Notes under the pieces: model-generated
What the model saw: only the letters and a program-made list of their open reading frames with translations
The model's database searches: none
What the model was told of the DNA's origin: nothing
Assembly: GCA_964553775.1 (NCBI GenBank)
Contig: CAZKLU010000045.1
Location: forward strand, 1 to 15,039
From: RUG626 sp964553775
GTDB taxonomy: Bacteria > Bacillota > Clostridia > Oscillospirales > Oscillospiraceae
Direction: 5' to 3'
DNA length: 15,039 bases
In this document: positions 5,240 to 14,019 of the stretch, piece after piece
How the letters are laid out: each line of letters starts with the position of its first letter
How positions within the stretch are numbered: the first letter of the stretch is position 1
Translations under genes and position numbers: made by a program

Positions 5240-6856
5240 ATGAGTAAATATATATTCGTTACAGGCGGTGTCGTATCTGGTCTTGGCAAGGGAATCACCG
5301 CCGCGTCGCTTGGCAGACTCTTGAAGGCTCGCGGTCTGACCGTCGCGGCGCAGAAACTCGACCCGTACATCAATGTTGACCCAGGTACTATGAGTCCCTA
5401 TCAGCACGGCGAGGTATATGTCACCGAGGACGGCGCGGAGACCGATCTCGACCTCGGTCACTATGAGAGGTTCATAGATGAGGATCTGAACCGCTTTTCC
5501 AATCTCACCACCGGCAAGGTGTACAATAACGTCATAAGTCAGGAACGTCAGGGTAAGTTCCTCGGCAGTACAGTGCAGGTTATCCCCCATATCACAAACG
5601 AGATAAAGGCATTTATATACAGTGTTGGCAAGATGACTAACGCTGATGTTGTGATTACGGAGATTGGCGGCACTGTCGGCGATATTGAGAGCCAGCCGTT
5701 TTTAGAGGCTATACGTCAGGTAAGCCATGAAGTCGGCTTCGGCAACTCGCTTTTTATCCATGTGACGCTCGTTCCATATCTGAAAGCGTCCGGCGAACAC
5801 AAGTCAAAGCCCACTCAGCACTCTGTAAAAGAGCTTCAGGGCATGGGCATAAACCCCGATATTATAGTTCTCCGGTGCGATGAGCCTATAGAGGACGAAA
5901 GCGTATTTGAAAAAATAGCCCACTTCTGCAACGTCGGCTCTGACTGCGTTATTGAGAACGTGACGCTCCCTGTTCTCTACGAGGCACCGCTCATGCTTGA
6001 AAAAGGCGGACTCGCGAACGCTGCCTGCCGCAAGCTAAATCTTAAAACGCCGCCTCCGGAGCTTGACGAATGGATCGCTCTTGTTGATAGGATAAAGAAC
6101 CTTCACCGTAATGTTACTATTGGTCTTGTCGGAAAGTATGTGCAGCTTCACGATGCATACCTGTCCGTTTCCGAAGCACTGCGCCACGCAGGGTTCGCTC
6201 TTGACGCGAAGGTATATATAAACTGGATAGACTCCGAAACTCTGACAGAGGATAATTATAAGGAGATGCTTTCAGATCTTGACGGTATACTTGTTCCGGG
6301 TGGGTTCGGTGAACGCGGAATCGAGGGCATGATACTTGCGGCTCGGTACGCGAGAGAGAATAAGGTGCCGTATCTTGGTATCTGTCTCGGTATGCAGATT
6401 GCGGTAATCGAGTATGCAAGAAGCGTTATAGGCTGGCAGGACGCAAACTCGCGTGAGTTCGATGAAAACTCCTCCCACAAAGTCATAGACTTCATGACAG
6501 GGCAGAGTGATGATATAGCGAAGGGCGGTACGCTCCGTCTTGGAAGCTGGCCTTGTCACATAAGAACAGGCACAACGATGGAACGCTGCTACGGTACCCA
6601 GATTATCCATGAGCGTCACAGGCACCGCTACGAGTTTAACAACCATTATCGCGCTGATATTGAGAGTGCAGGTGTGAGAATCAGCGGTACATCTCCGAAC
6701 GGTGAGCTTGTCGAAACAGTGGAACTTCCCGATCATGAGTTCTTTGTCGGCGTGCAGTTCCACCCTGAGTTCAGAAGCCGTCCAAACAAGGCGCACCCGC
6801 TCTTCAAGGGCTTTGTAGCGGCATCGTTACACAACGCTGAGAAAAAGAACGGATAA
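5240..6856 (+). CDS. pyrG: CTP synthase (glutamine hydrolysing)
   Basis: Converts UTP to CTP using ATP and glutamine, the last step of pyrimidine nucleotide synthesis, in the cytoplasm. The 538 residues are the usual length. The N-terminal synthase domain starts with the ATP loop FVTGGVVSGLGKGITAASLG and holds the UTP/CTP region DPYINVDPGTMSPYQHGEV and the EDGAETDLDLGHYERF block. The class I glutamine amidotransferase domain occupies about 295-535, with the oxyanion region GGFGERG, nucleophile Cys382 in LGICLGMQ, and His508/Glu510 in FHPEF. AGGAG lies 9 nt before the ATG. It has its own promoter and is followed at once by a hairpin, so it is probably a single-gene unit or loosely linked to glmS. 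Confidence 0.98.
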   Translation: MSKYIFVTGGVVSGLGKGITAASLGRLLKARGLTVAAQKLDPYINVDPGTMSPYQHGEVYVTEDGAETDLDLGHYERFIDEDLNRFSNLTTGKVYNNVISQERQGKFLGSTVQVIPHITNEIKAFIYSVGKMTNADVVITEIGGTVGDIESQPFLEAIRQVSHEVGFGNSLFIHVTLVPYLKASGEHKSKPTQHSVKELQGMGINPDIIVLRCDEPIEDESVFEKIAHFCNVGSDCVIENVTLPVLYEAPLMLEKGGLANAACRKLNLKTPPPELDEWIALVDRIKNLHRNVTIGLVGKYVQLHDAYLSVSEALRHAGFALDAKVYINWIDSETLTEDNYKEMLSDLDGILVPGGFGERGIEGMILAARYARENKVPYLGICLGMQIAVIEYARSVIGWQDANSREFDENSSHKVIDFMTGQSDDIAKGGTLRLGSWPCHIRTGTTMERCYGTQIIHERHRHRYEFNNHYRADIESAGVRISGTSPNGELVETVELPDHEFFVGVQFHPEFRSRPNKAHPLFKGFVAASLHNAEKKNG

Positions 6857-6858
6857 TA

Positions 6859-6890
6859 CAAAGTCAGAGCTGGAATGAATCTCTGCTTTG
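6859..6890 (+). terminator. Hairpin just after pyrG stop
   Basis: CAAAG-T-CAGAG (6859-6869) pairs with CTCTGCTTTG (6881-6890): ten pairs, one bulged T, 11-nt loop, starting 2 nt after the stop codon. It lacks an immediate T-tract (GTGTTGTC follows), so it may protect the 3' end rather than terminate efficiently. Confidence 0.45.
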
Positions 6891-6920
6891 GTGTTGTCAC
6901 TGGTGCTTTTTGACAGCTTT

Positions 6921-6940
6921 ACCGCTGAAGCGGTTCTTTT
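6921..6940 (+). terminator. Weak intrinsic terminator candidate before glmS
   Basis: A 5-bp stem ACCGC/GCGGT with a TGAA tetraloop (6921-6934) runs into TTCTTTT. The stem is short, so partial readthrough into glmS is possible. The remaining leader to 7070 shows no recognised riboswitch, and no well-placed promoter: a TTGATT/TATAGC pair at 7028/7051 would start transcription at the ribosome site and is therefore unlikely. Confidence 0.35.
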
Positions 6941-7070
6941 CACGGCAACCCAGCGAAAACCGATTTCCGTGTTCACCCGCTCAGATCGGCAGATTTGAAG
7001 CTCTCGCAGTAAGCTGTCAGCATAAAATTGATTCGATGTTTACCTTAAATTATAGCAGGAGGTTTGACTT

Positions 7071-8897
7071 ATGTGCGGTATAGTAGGCTTTTCCGGAACA
7101 CGTCCGGCAGCTCCGGTACTTTTAGACGGTCTTAAACGTCTTGAGTATCGCGGATACGATTCGGCAGGAATCGCTGTCGCAAATAACGGTGCTATTACAG
7201 TATCCAAGGTGCGCGGGAAAATCAAAAATCTCTGTGATATAACCGATAATGGCGCGGCGGTTGAGGGCTTTTCAGGTATCGGTCACACACGCTGGGCAAC
7301 TCACGGTGTTCCAAACGATATAAACGCTCACCCGCACCTCTCCACCGATGGACAGTTCGCTGTTGTCCACAACGGTATAATCGAGAATTACGCGGAGCTG
7401 CGCGAGGAACTTACGAAAAAAGGCTACGAGTTCGTCAGCGACACCGACACCGAGGTTATAGCGCATCTGCTCGAATACTACTATAAAAACGGCGATGTGA
7501 AAAAAGCTGTCATGAAAGCAGTTCTTCGGCTCAAAGGCTCCTACGCCCTCGGAGTTGTCTGTGCAAATGATGGCAGAGTGTTTGCTCTGCGTGAGTCCGC
7601 GCCGCTTATATTGGGGCTTGGTGCCGGTGAAAACTTTTTCGCGTCCGATGTTACCGCGCTCATTGAGCATACAAAAAACGTCATATACCTTGATGACGGA
7701 GAGTTTGCGGAGCTTACGCCAGAGAGTATCACAATCTACAACGCCGCCGGAAGACCGATTGACAAACCGATACAGCGCATAGCGTGGAGCATTGAGGCAG
7801 CGGAAAAGGGCGGCTATGAGCATTTCATGCTGAAAGAGATAATGGAGCAGCCCGCCACATTCAAGGCGACTATTGAGCCGCGCATTAAGGACGGAAGAAT
7901 TGAGTTTGATAACTTCAAACTCACGCCGGACGATATTAAGGACATCAACCGTATCATAATTACAGCCTGTGGCTCCGCAAGCTATGCTGGTCAGGTCGGT
8001 CGTTATGTGATTGAGGAGCTGACGAGGCTCCCTGTCTCTGTAGAAATTGCAAGCGAACTGAGGTACCGCAACCCGATAATTGACGAAAAGACACTTGTAA
8101 TAGCAGTCTCGCAGTCAGGTGAAACCGCTGATACGATAGCCGCGCTTGAAGAATGTGTCTCGCGTGGAGCGAAAACAATAGCCATTGTGAATGTAATCGG
8201 CAGCAGGCTGTCCGCTATAGCGGAAAATGTTATATACACATGGGCGGGACCCGAAATTGCCGTAGCAACAACAAAGGGTTACACAACACAAATCGCGGTA
8301 CTTGACCTTTTGGCTATATATATGGCTGACATACTCGGCACAATAGACAGCGCAAGATACTCGGCTCTCATAAACGAGCTTGAGATGATGCCGTCAAAAA
8401 TTCAGAGAGCGATAGATCTCAATATGCACCTTCAATACCTCGCGGAACGCTATCACGATCAACGTGCAATATACTTCATAGGACGCAACCTTGATTACGC
8501 TGTCTGCATGGAGGGTGCGTTGAAGCTGAAGGAAATATCGTACATCTATGCTGAGGCGTATCCGGCGGGTGAGCTGAAGCACGGAACGATTGCTCTTGTG
8601 GAGCAGAAGTCGCTTCTTGTCGCGCTGACGTGCTATGAGCCGCTCTTTGGCAAAATGATGTCGAACATTGAGGAAGTCAAGGCGCGTGGCGCGAGAGTTC
8701 TCGCTGTTGCGCTTGAGGGTGACAGGAGAATAATATCACAGGCTGATGATTTTATTCTCATACCGAGAGCCGATCCGCTTCTCTGCCCGATAGCGGAGAT
8801 CGTACCGCTTCAATTATTCGCGTATTACGTCGCGAAAGCAAATAACCACGATATAGATAAACCGAAAAATCTCGCAAAATCCGTAACTGTTGAATAA
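7071..8897 (+). CDS. glmS: Glutamine-fructose-6-phosphate aminotransferase (isomerising)
   Basis: Makes glucosamine-6-phosphate from fructose-6-phosphate and glutamine, the first committed step to UDP-GlcNAc and the cell wall. The 608 residues are the family length. The start MCGIVGF exposes Cys2 as the Ntn nucleophile after Met removal; HTRWATHG and HNGIIEN follow in the glutaminase domain (to about 235). Two SIS sugar-isomerase domains follow: the first around TACGSASYAG and AVSQSGETADT, the second around IGRNLDYAVCMEGALKLKE. Residues Lys485, Glu488, His504 and Lys603 match the known E. coli catalytic positions, and the C-terminus KNLAKSVTVE is canonical. AGGAGG (7057-7062) lies 8 nt before the ATG. 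purB starts 15 bp after the stop, so the two are probably cotranscribed. Confidence 0.98.
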   Translation: MCGIVGFSGTRPAAPVLLDGLKRLEYRGYDSAGIAVANNGAITVSKVRGKIKNLCDITDNGAAVEGFSGIGHTRWATHGVPNDINAHPHLSTDGQFAVVHNGIIENYAELREELTKKGYEFVSDTDTEVIAHLLEYYYKNGDVKKAVMKAVLRLKGSYALGVVCANDGRVFALRESAPLILGLGAGENFFASDVTALIEHTKNVIYLDDGEFAELTPESITIYNAAGRPIDKPIQRIAWSIEAAEKGGYEHFMLKEIMEQPATFKATIEPRIKDGRIEFDNFKLTPDDIKDINRIIITACGSASYAGQVGRYVIEELTRLPVSVEIASELRYRNPIIDEKTLVIAVSQSGETADTIAALEECVSRGAKTIAIVNVIGSRLSAIAENVIYTWAGPEIAVATTKGYTTQIAVLDLLAIYMADILGTIDSARYSALINELEMMPSKIQRAIDLNMHLQYLAERYHDQRAIYFIGRNLDYAVCMEGALKLKEISYIYAEAYPAGELKHGTIALVEQKSLLVALTCYEPLFGKMMSNIEEVKARGARVLAVALEGDRRIISQADDFILIPRADPLLCPIAEIVPLQLFAYYVAKANNHDIDKPKNLAKSVTVE

Positions 8898-8912
8898 TAA
8901 AAGGTGAACAAA

Positions 8913-10343
8913 GTGAAAGATACCTACGAAAACCCGCTGTGCGGAAGATACGCTTCAAAGCGTATGCAGTATATATTCTCACCTGATTTCAAGTTCTCCA
9001 CATGGCGCAGGCTCTGGGTCGCGCTCGCGGAGAGCGAGATGGAACTGGGGCTTCCCATTACAAAGGAACAGGTTGACGAACTCAAAGCACACATTGACGA
9101 TATAGACTATGCTCTTGCCGCTGACTACGAAAAGAAACTGCGTCACGATGTTATGGCGCACGTCCACACATACGGCGATACCTGCCCCACTGCTAAGCCG
9201 ATAATTCACCTCGGCGCGACAAGCTGTTATGTCGGTGACAACACGGATATTATTCAAATGCGCGAGGGGCTTTTGCTGATTCGCACACTTCTGACTAACG
9301 CCATATCCGCACTTTCCGATTTCGCTATGGAATATAAGGATGTGCCTACTCTTGCGTATACCCACTTTCAGGCGGCGCAGCCAACCACAGTTGGAAAACG
9401 CGCTACGCTCTGGCTTCAGGATTTTCTTATGGATTTAGACAGACTCGAATACGAGCTTTCCCGTCTCAAGCTTCTGGGCTGTAAGGGTACAACGGGAACG
9501 TGCGCGAGTTTCTTAGAGCTTTTCGATGGGGACAGCAAAAAGGTCAGAGAGCTGGAGAATAAAATTGCCAGGAAAATGGGATTTGAGGAGTGTATGCCAG
9601 TATCGGGTCAGACATATTCAAGGAAAGTCGATTCGTTTGTTCTGAACACTCTTGCGGGAATAGCACAGAGCGCGAGCAAGATGGCAACAGATCTTCGGCT
9701 TCTGGCACACATGAAAGAGTTTGACGAGCCGTTTGAACAGAATCAGATAGGCTCCTCCGCGATGGCGTACAAACGCAACCCTATGCGATGCGAGAGAATA
9801 GTTTCTCTGTCACGGTTTGTGCTGAACGATGTGCGTAACGCATGGGATACAGCTTCGGCGCAGTGGTTAGAAAGAACGCTCGATGACTCGGCAAACAGAC
9901 GGTTGTCAATACCTGAAGCTTTTCTTGCGACAGACGGCATACTTGAGCTTGTACTAAATGTAATAAAGGGCGGCAGAATATACCCGAAAGTTATGGAAAA
10001 GCACCTAAACGAGGAGTTGCCTTTTATCGCGAGTGAGAATATACTCATGGACGCTGTGGAACGCGGAGGTGACAGGCAGGAGCTTCACGAGGCAATACGG
10101 CAGTACTCCCAAAAGGCGGCGGCGCGTGTAAAGCTTGAGGGCGGTGAAAATAATCTTTTAGATTATCTCATGGAGGATAAGCGTTTCGGATTGACAGAGG
10201 AATCCGTAAAAGAGATTCTTGATGTGAGAAAGTTTATCGGTCTCGCGCCGGAGCAGACTGAGGAATTTATAAACGATTACGTCAGACCGACACTTGATAA
10301 ATATGAAATCATTCCGGATTTGCAGTCTGAAATAAACGTATAG
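8913..10343 (+). CDS. purB: Adenylosuccinate lyase
   Basis: Removes fumarate from SAICAR (IMP pathway) and from adenylosuccinate (AMP branch). With the GTG at 8913 the protein has 476 residues, the longer type also found in animals and Clostridia. I prefer this GTG over the one at 8904 because AAGGTG (8901-8906) then sits 6 nt upstream; homologues also begin shortly before YENPL. Visible motifs are HLGATSCYVGDNTD, THFQAAQPTTVGKR (His151, the general-acid region) and the fumarase/aspartase signature GSSAMAYKRNP starting at Gly280 with the catalytic serine loop. It follows glmS by 15 bp and precedes purA by 154 bp. It acts on the products of both nearby genes, PurC and PurA. Confidence 0.97.
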   Translation: MKDTYENPLCGRYASKRMQYIFSPDFKFSTWRRLWVALAESEMELGLPITKEQVDELKAHIDDIDYALAADYEKKLRHDVMAHVHTYGDTCPTAKPIIHLGATSCYVGDNTDIIQMREGLLLIRTLLTNAISALSDFAMEYKDVPTLAYTHFQAAQPTTVGKRATLWLQDFLMDLDRLEYELSRLKLLGCKGTTGTCASFLELFDGDSKKVRELENKIARKMGFEECMPVSGQTYSRKVDSFVLNTLAGIAQSASKMATDLRLLAHMKEFDEPFEQNQIGSSAMAYKRNPMRCERIVSLSRFVLNDVRNAWDTASAQWLERTLDDSANRRLSIPEAFLATDGILELVLNVIKGGRIYPKVMEKHLNEELPFIASENILMDAVERGGDRQELHEAIRQYSQKAAARVKLEGGENNLLDYLMEDKRFGLTEESVKEILDVRKFIGLAPEQTEEFINDYVRPTLDKYEIIPDLQSEINV

Positions 10344-10497
10344 CTGCGCCGGAAACACTTAAAAGCAGATTACTGAAAGCGGAAAAGTGCTGTAAAAATA
10401 TCGCAAACGCTTCTCAGCTTTGATTGTAATCTCCGTATAAAAGTTTCAAAACCATATTCATTTCTGTTTTGAGTATATTTAAGGAGACGGATTTACT

Positions 10498-11769
10498 ATG
10501 CTTACAGCGATTGTAGGAATTAACTGGGGCGATGAGGGCAAGGGGCGCATGGTCGATTTGCTCTCGGAAAAGTACGATATTGTGACAAGGTATCAGGGCG
10601 GCAACAACGCGGGACACACCGTGGTAAATGACAGGGGCAAGTTCATCTTGAATCTTCTTCCCTCCGGTATACTGCGTGAGTCAACCGTCAACGTCATGGG
10701 TCCCGGTATGGTTATCGATTTAAAGCACCTCGTAGAGGAGACAGCGCGGCTCCGTGAAAAGGGTATCAGAATAACACCGGAAAATCTTGTTATAAGCGAC
10801 AGGGCAACAATATGTATGCCGTATCATGTACTCATGGACGGACTTGAAGAGGATAGGCTTGCCGGTAAGAAGTTTGGCTCGACAAGACGCGGCATAGCTC
10901 CCGTATATGCCGATAAGTATATGAAAAAGACGCTCAGAATGGGCGATTTGAAGTGCCTTGACAGCTTAAAGGAACGTGTGAAGGATTTAGTCGAATGGAA
11001 AAATCTCACAGTTTCCGGCGGCTACGGACACGAGCCTATAGACGCGGATGAAATTTACAGTTGGCTTCGCGAGTACGGTGAACCGTTCATTGAGTACATC
11101 AAGAACACTACAGAGTATCTGACAAGCGCGATTGGCAGTGGCAAATCCGTTATGTTTGAGGCACAGCTTGGCGCGTTGCGTGATATAGATTTTGGCATTT
11201 ATCCATATACGTCATCGTCCTCGAACATAGCGGCATACGCCCCGATTGGCGCGGGTATTCCGGCGAAGCGGCTTGACGGAGTAGTCGGAATAATGAAAGC
11301 GTACTCAAGCTGTGTTGGCGAGGGACCGTTCACCTGCGAGCTGTTTGGAAAAGAAGCTGATGACTTGCGCGAGGCAGGCGGAGAATACGGAGCGGCAACC
11401 GGACGGCCGAGAAGAGTCGGCGGTTTTGACGCTGTTGCATCGCGTTACGGCGTGATGGTACAGGGAGCCACAGAGCTTGCGCTTACAAAGCTTGATGTGT
11501 TGTCGTATCTTGACAAAATTCCCGTGTGCAGCCATTATCTGGTGAACGGTAAGGAGATCGATTACTTTCCAACGGGATTGGAACTTGAATCAGCGAAACC
11601 GGTATACGAATATGTAAACGGCTGGAAACGCAATATAACCGGCTGCCGGAGCTTCACGGAGCTGCCAAAGGAAGCGCAGGATTATGTGAGACTGCTTGAA
11701 AGCACGGTAGGGTGCAAAATAAAATACGTCTCTGTCGGAGCGGGCAGAGATGAATACATTGAGATGTGA
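10498..11769 (+). CDS. purA: Adenylosuccinate synthetase
   Basis: Joins IMP and aspartate with GTP to form adenylosuccinate, which PurB then converts to AMP. The 423 residues are typical. The GTP loop WGDEGKG contains Asp12, and GGNNAGHTV contains His40; these are the conserved catalytic pair. GSTRRGIAPVYADK lies in the IMP-binding region, and TGRPRRVGGFD occupies the aspartate/IMP loop, where the usual tryptophan (G-W-F/L-D) is glycine. The C-terminal LTKLDVL guanine-binding motif is intact. AAGGAG (10481-10486) is 11 nt before the ATG. The 154-bp gap from purB shows no clear promoter or terminator. The gene runs into purC with 12 bp between them. Confidence 0.97.
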   Translation: MLTAIVGINWGDEGKGRMVDLLSEKYDIVTRYQGGNNAGHTVVNDRGKFILNLLPSGILRESTVNVMGPGMVIDLKHLVEETARLREKGIRITPENLVISDRATICMPYHVLMDGLEEDRLAGKKFGSTRRGIAPVYADKYMKKTLRMGDLKCLDSLKERVKDLVEWKNLTVSGGYGHEPIDADEIYSWLREYGEPFIEYIKNTTEYLTSAIGSGKSVMFEAQLGALRDIDFGIYPYTSSSSNIAAYAPIGAGIPAKRLDGVVGIMKAYSSCVGEGPFTCELFGKEADDLREAGGEYGAATGRPRRVGGFDAVASRYGVMVQGATELALTKLDVLSYLDKIPVCSHYLVNGKEIDYFPTGLELESAKPVYEYVNGWKRNITGCRSFTELPKEAQDYVRLLESTVGCKIKYVSVGAGRDEYIEM

Positions 11770-11781
11770 GGTAACTGTGAA

Positions 11782-12495
11782 ATGGAAAAACGTGAACAGC
11801 TTTACGAGGGGAAAGCGAAAAAGGTCTACGCGACTGACGATGCGAATCTGTGCATAGTGTCCTATAAGGATGATGCGACAGCGTTTGACGGAACGAAACG
11901 CGGAACAATAGTCGGCAAGGGTGTTGTAAACAACAAGATGACAAATCTTTTGATGCAGCTTCTCGAAAAAAACGGTGTGCCAACGCATTTTGTTGAGGAA
12001 CTTTCAGACAGAGATACTGTAGTGAAGAAAGTTTCCATAGTGCCGCTTGAGGTAATAATAAGGAATATTTCAGCGGGACATTTCGCGTCAAGATACGGCG
12101 TTGAAGAAGGCATAGTGTTTGACGAACCGACGATTGAGTTCTCGCTCAAGAACGATGATCTTCATGACCCGCTTATTAACGAATACCACGCACTCGCGCT
12201 GAAGCTTGCGACAAAGGACGAAATAGAGCTTATAAAGTCGATGGCGTTCAAGGTAAATGATGTACTCAAGGCGTTTATGAAAACGTTGAATGTAGACCTT
12301 GTTGACTTCAAGCTTGAATTTGGCAGACTTCCCGATGGAACTATAGTGCTTGCAGATGAGATTTCGCCTGACACCTGTAGATTCTGGGACAGCAATACGC
12401 ATGAGAAGCTTGACAAGGACAGATTCAGAAGAGATCTTGGCAACGTTGAGGGAGCGTATCAGGAGATGATGAAGAGACTGTTAAGCGCAGTTTAA
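11782..12495 (+). CDS. purC: SAICAR synthase (phosphoribosylaminoimidazole-succinocarboxamide synthase)
   Basis: Couples CAIR with aspartate using ATP to give SAICAR, the substrate of PurB. The 237 residues are the standard bacterial length. Motifs: LYEGKAKKVY (ATP grasp at the N-terminus), LEVIIRNISAGHF (family signature), and DFKLEFGRLPDGTIVLADE with SPDTCRFWD (metal and nucleotide binding). GAGG (11768-11771) overlaps the purA stop and sits 10 nt before the ATG, so purA and purC are surely one message. No other purine pathway genes (purE, F, N, H, D) lie in the window, so the pathway is split in this genome. Confidence 0.97.
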   Translation: MEKREQLYEGKAKKVYATDDANLCIVSYKDDATAFDGTKRGTIVGKGVVNNKMTNLLMQLLEKNGVPTHFVEELSDRDTVVKKVSIVPLEVIIRNISAGHFASRYGVEEGIVFDEPTIEFSLKNDDLHDPLINEYHALALKLATKDEIELIKSMAFKVNDVLKAFMKTLNVDLVDFKLEFGRLPDGTIVLADEISPDTCRFWDSNTHEKLDKDRFRRDLGNVEGAYQEMMKRLLSAV

Positions 12496-12814
12496 CGGCG
12501 ATGTGCTGCGCATAAGCTGACCGGCTGCGGCTTCTACTTCGATGGTTTTGTAAACATCTCAAATCACAAGTATTCGTATCGGAATAGATATATGACGGTA
12601 CTTTGGAGTATGGGCGTTTTTTGTTTTCTCTTCTCTTTACATGAGGAAAGAAAAAGTTGAATGACGCGCCCCAAGGTTGGCAATAACGCTGATTTCCGCA
12701 TAGACACTTCCCCGCCGAGAGGAGGCAGCACCCGCTGAACGTGGGCAATTTTCTGTGCGCGGCATAGATTTAGGATTTATTTATAAAAAATATCTTTTAA
12801 TTTCGCGGAAACTA
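12496..12814 (+). other. purC-metK intergenic region, possibly a structured RNA
   Basis: No coding region is supported. GGGCG (12612-12616) can pair with CGCCC (12667-12671), and TTTTTTGTTTTCTC (12617-12630) largely with GAGGAAAGAAAAAG (12643-12656), forming a long interrupted hairpin with a 10-nt bulge. Further on, CCGCC-GAGA-GGAGG (12712-12725) and CCCGC-TGAAC-GTGGG (12731-12745, one G-U) are small hairpins. The GC-rich 12661-12765 part between AT-rich flanks suggests an independent RNA (for example a 6S-like or unknown small RNA), but I cannot match it to a family. No SAM riboswitch core is visible, and no clean purC terminator. Confidence 0.3.
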
Positions 12815-12823
12815 TGCTACAAT
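12815..12823 (+). promoter_or_regulatory. metK promoter, extended -10
   Basis: TGCTACAAT is a TGn-extended -10 with TACAAT at 12818-12823. The -35 region is poor (TTTTAA-like), as is common for extended -10 promoters. Transcription would begin near 12830, leaving a leader of about 30 nt, too short for a riboswitch. AGGAGG (12843-12848) sits 10 nt before the metK ATG. Confidence 0.6.
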
Positions 12824-12858
12824 AGTAAGTATAACATCATACAGGAGGAACTTAAGCT

Positions 12859-14019
12859 ATGACACAAAGAATATTTACTTCCGAGTCAGTGACCGAGGGG
12901 CATCCCGATAAGGTCTGCGACCAAATTTCAGACGCTGTGCTTGACGGCATCCTCAGCGAGGATAAGACGGCTCGCGTTGCCTGTGAAACAGTCTGCACTA
13001 CCGGTCTTGTGCTTGTTATGGGTGAGATTTCCACCTCGTGCTATGTCGATATACCCTCTATAGTTCGCAAAACAATCAACAGAATCGGCTATGATAGACC
13101 TGAGTACGGTTTCGATGGCGACTCCTGTTCCGTCATCACCTCAATAGACGAACAAAGCCCCGATATTGCTATGGGTGTCAATAACGCGCTCGATGATAAA
13201 GACGACAGTGGCGCGGGGGATCAGGGTATGATGTTCGGATACGCTTGCGATGAAACTCCAGAGCTTATGCCCGCGCCAATATCCTATGCCCACGATCTCA
13301 CCAGAAGACTTGCCATTGCGCGTAAATCCGGCAGTCTCCCGTTTCTGCGTCCCGATGGCAAATCTCAGGTGACAGTCGCTTATGACGAAAACGGCAATGT
13401 AGAGTGGATACCAGCCGTTGTCGTATCGGCGCAGCACTCGCCCGACATTGACATTCAGGAGCTTCGTGACGCTATATACTGCGAGATAATTGAACCCGCG
13501 TTCCCTGTTGAGTACCTGCGCCCTGAGACAAAGGTGCTTATTAACCCCACCGGCAGATTCGTTATTGGCGGTCCCTGCGGAGACTCAGGTCTGACAGGGC
13601 GCAAGATTATAGTCGATACATACGGCGGATTCGCTTCCCACGGTGGCGGTGCGTTTTCCGGTAAAGACCCCAGCAAGGTTGACCGCTCGGCGGCTTATAT
13701 GGCACGATATATCGCAAAAAATATCGTTGCCTCAGGTATTGCCAGACGCTGCCAGTTGGAAATTGCCTATGCCATTGGGGTGGCAAAGCCCGTATCTATT
13801 CTTGTTGAAACATTCGGTACAGGCGTAATTTCGGACGAAAAGCTCTCAGGTATTGTCAGTGAGGTATTTGATCTTCGTCCATCAAAAATAATCAAAAAGC
13901 TCGATTTGTTAAGACCGATTTATTTACAAACCGCTGCCTATGGGCATTTTGGCAGACCCGATCTCGATCTCCCATGGGAACGCTGTGACATGGTTGACAC
14001 GCTCAAATCGTATCTATGA
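12859..14019 (+). CDS. metK: S-adenosylmethionine synthetase
   Basis: Forms S-adenosylmethionine from methionine and ATP in the cytoplasm as a tetramer. The 386 residues are normal. The N-terminal SESVTEGHPDK contains His15 and Asp17 (ATP and magnesium binding); GAGDQGMMFGYA (from Gly118) is signature 1; GGGAFSGKDPSKVDRSAAY (to about 279) with Lys269 and Asp270 is signature 2. The stop overlaps the next ATG (ATGA, 14016-14019), so the SAM producer is translationally coupled to a SAM-consuming rRNA methylase. Confidence 0.98.
   Translation: MTQRIFTSESVTEGHPDKVCDQISDAVLDGILSEDKTARVACETVCTTGLVLVMGEISTSCYVDIPSIVRKTINRIGYDRPEYGFDGDSCSVITSIDEQSPDIAMGVNNALDDKDDSGAGDQGMMFGYACDETPELMPAPISYAHDLTRRLAIARKSGSLPFLRPDGKSQVTVAYDENGNVEWIPAVVVSAQHSPDIDIQELRDAIYCEIIEPAFPVEYLRPETKVLINPTGRFVIGGPCGDSGLTGRKIIVDTYGGFASHGGGAFSGKDPSKVDRSAAYMARYIAKNIVASGIARRCQLEIAYAIGVAKPVSILVETFGTGVISDEKLSGIVSEVFDLRPSKIIKKLDLLRPIYLQTAAYGHFGRPDLDLPWERCDMVDTLKSYL

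Noticed and set aside
5063..5590. 175-residue minus-strand ORF overlapping pyrG
   Set aside because: Antisense to the conserved CTP synthase start and across its promoter; a shadow.
7028..7056. TTGATT/TATAGC promoter in front of glmS
   Set aside because: Transcription would begin within or after the AGGAGG site, so the message would lack a ribosome site.
8904..8912. Alternative GTG start of purB at 8904
   Set aside because: The GTG lies inside the AAGGTG ribosome site used by the GTG at 8913.
12496..12858. SAM riboswitch upstream of metK
   Set aside because: No SAM-I core or kink-turn was seen, and the likely promoter leaves only about 30 nt of leader.
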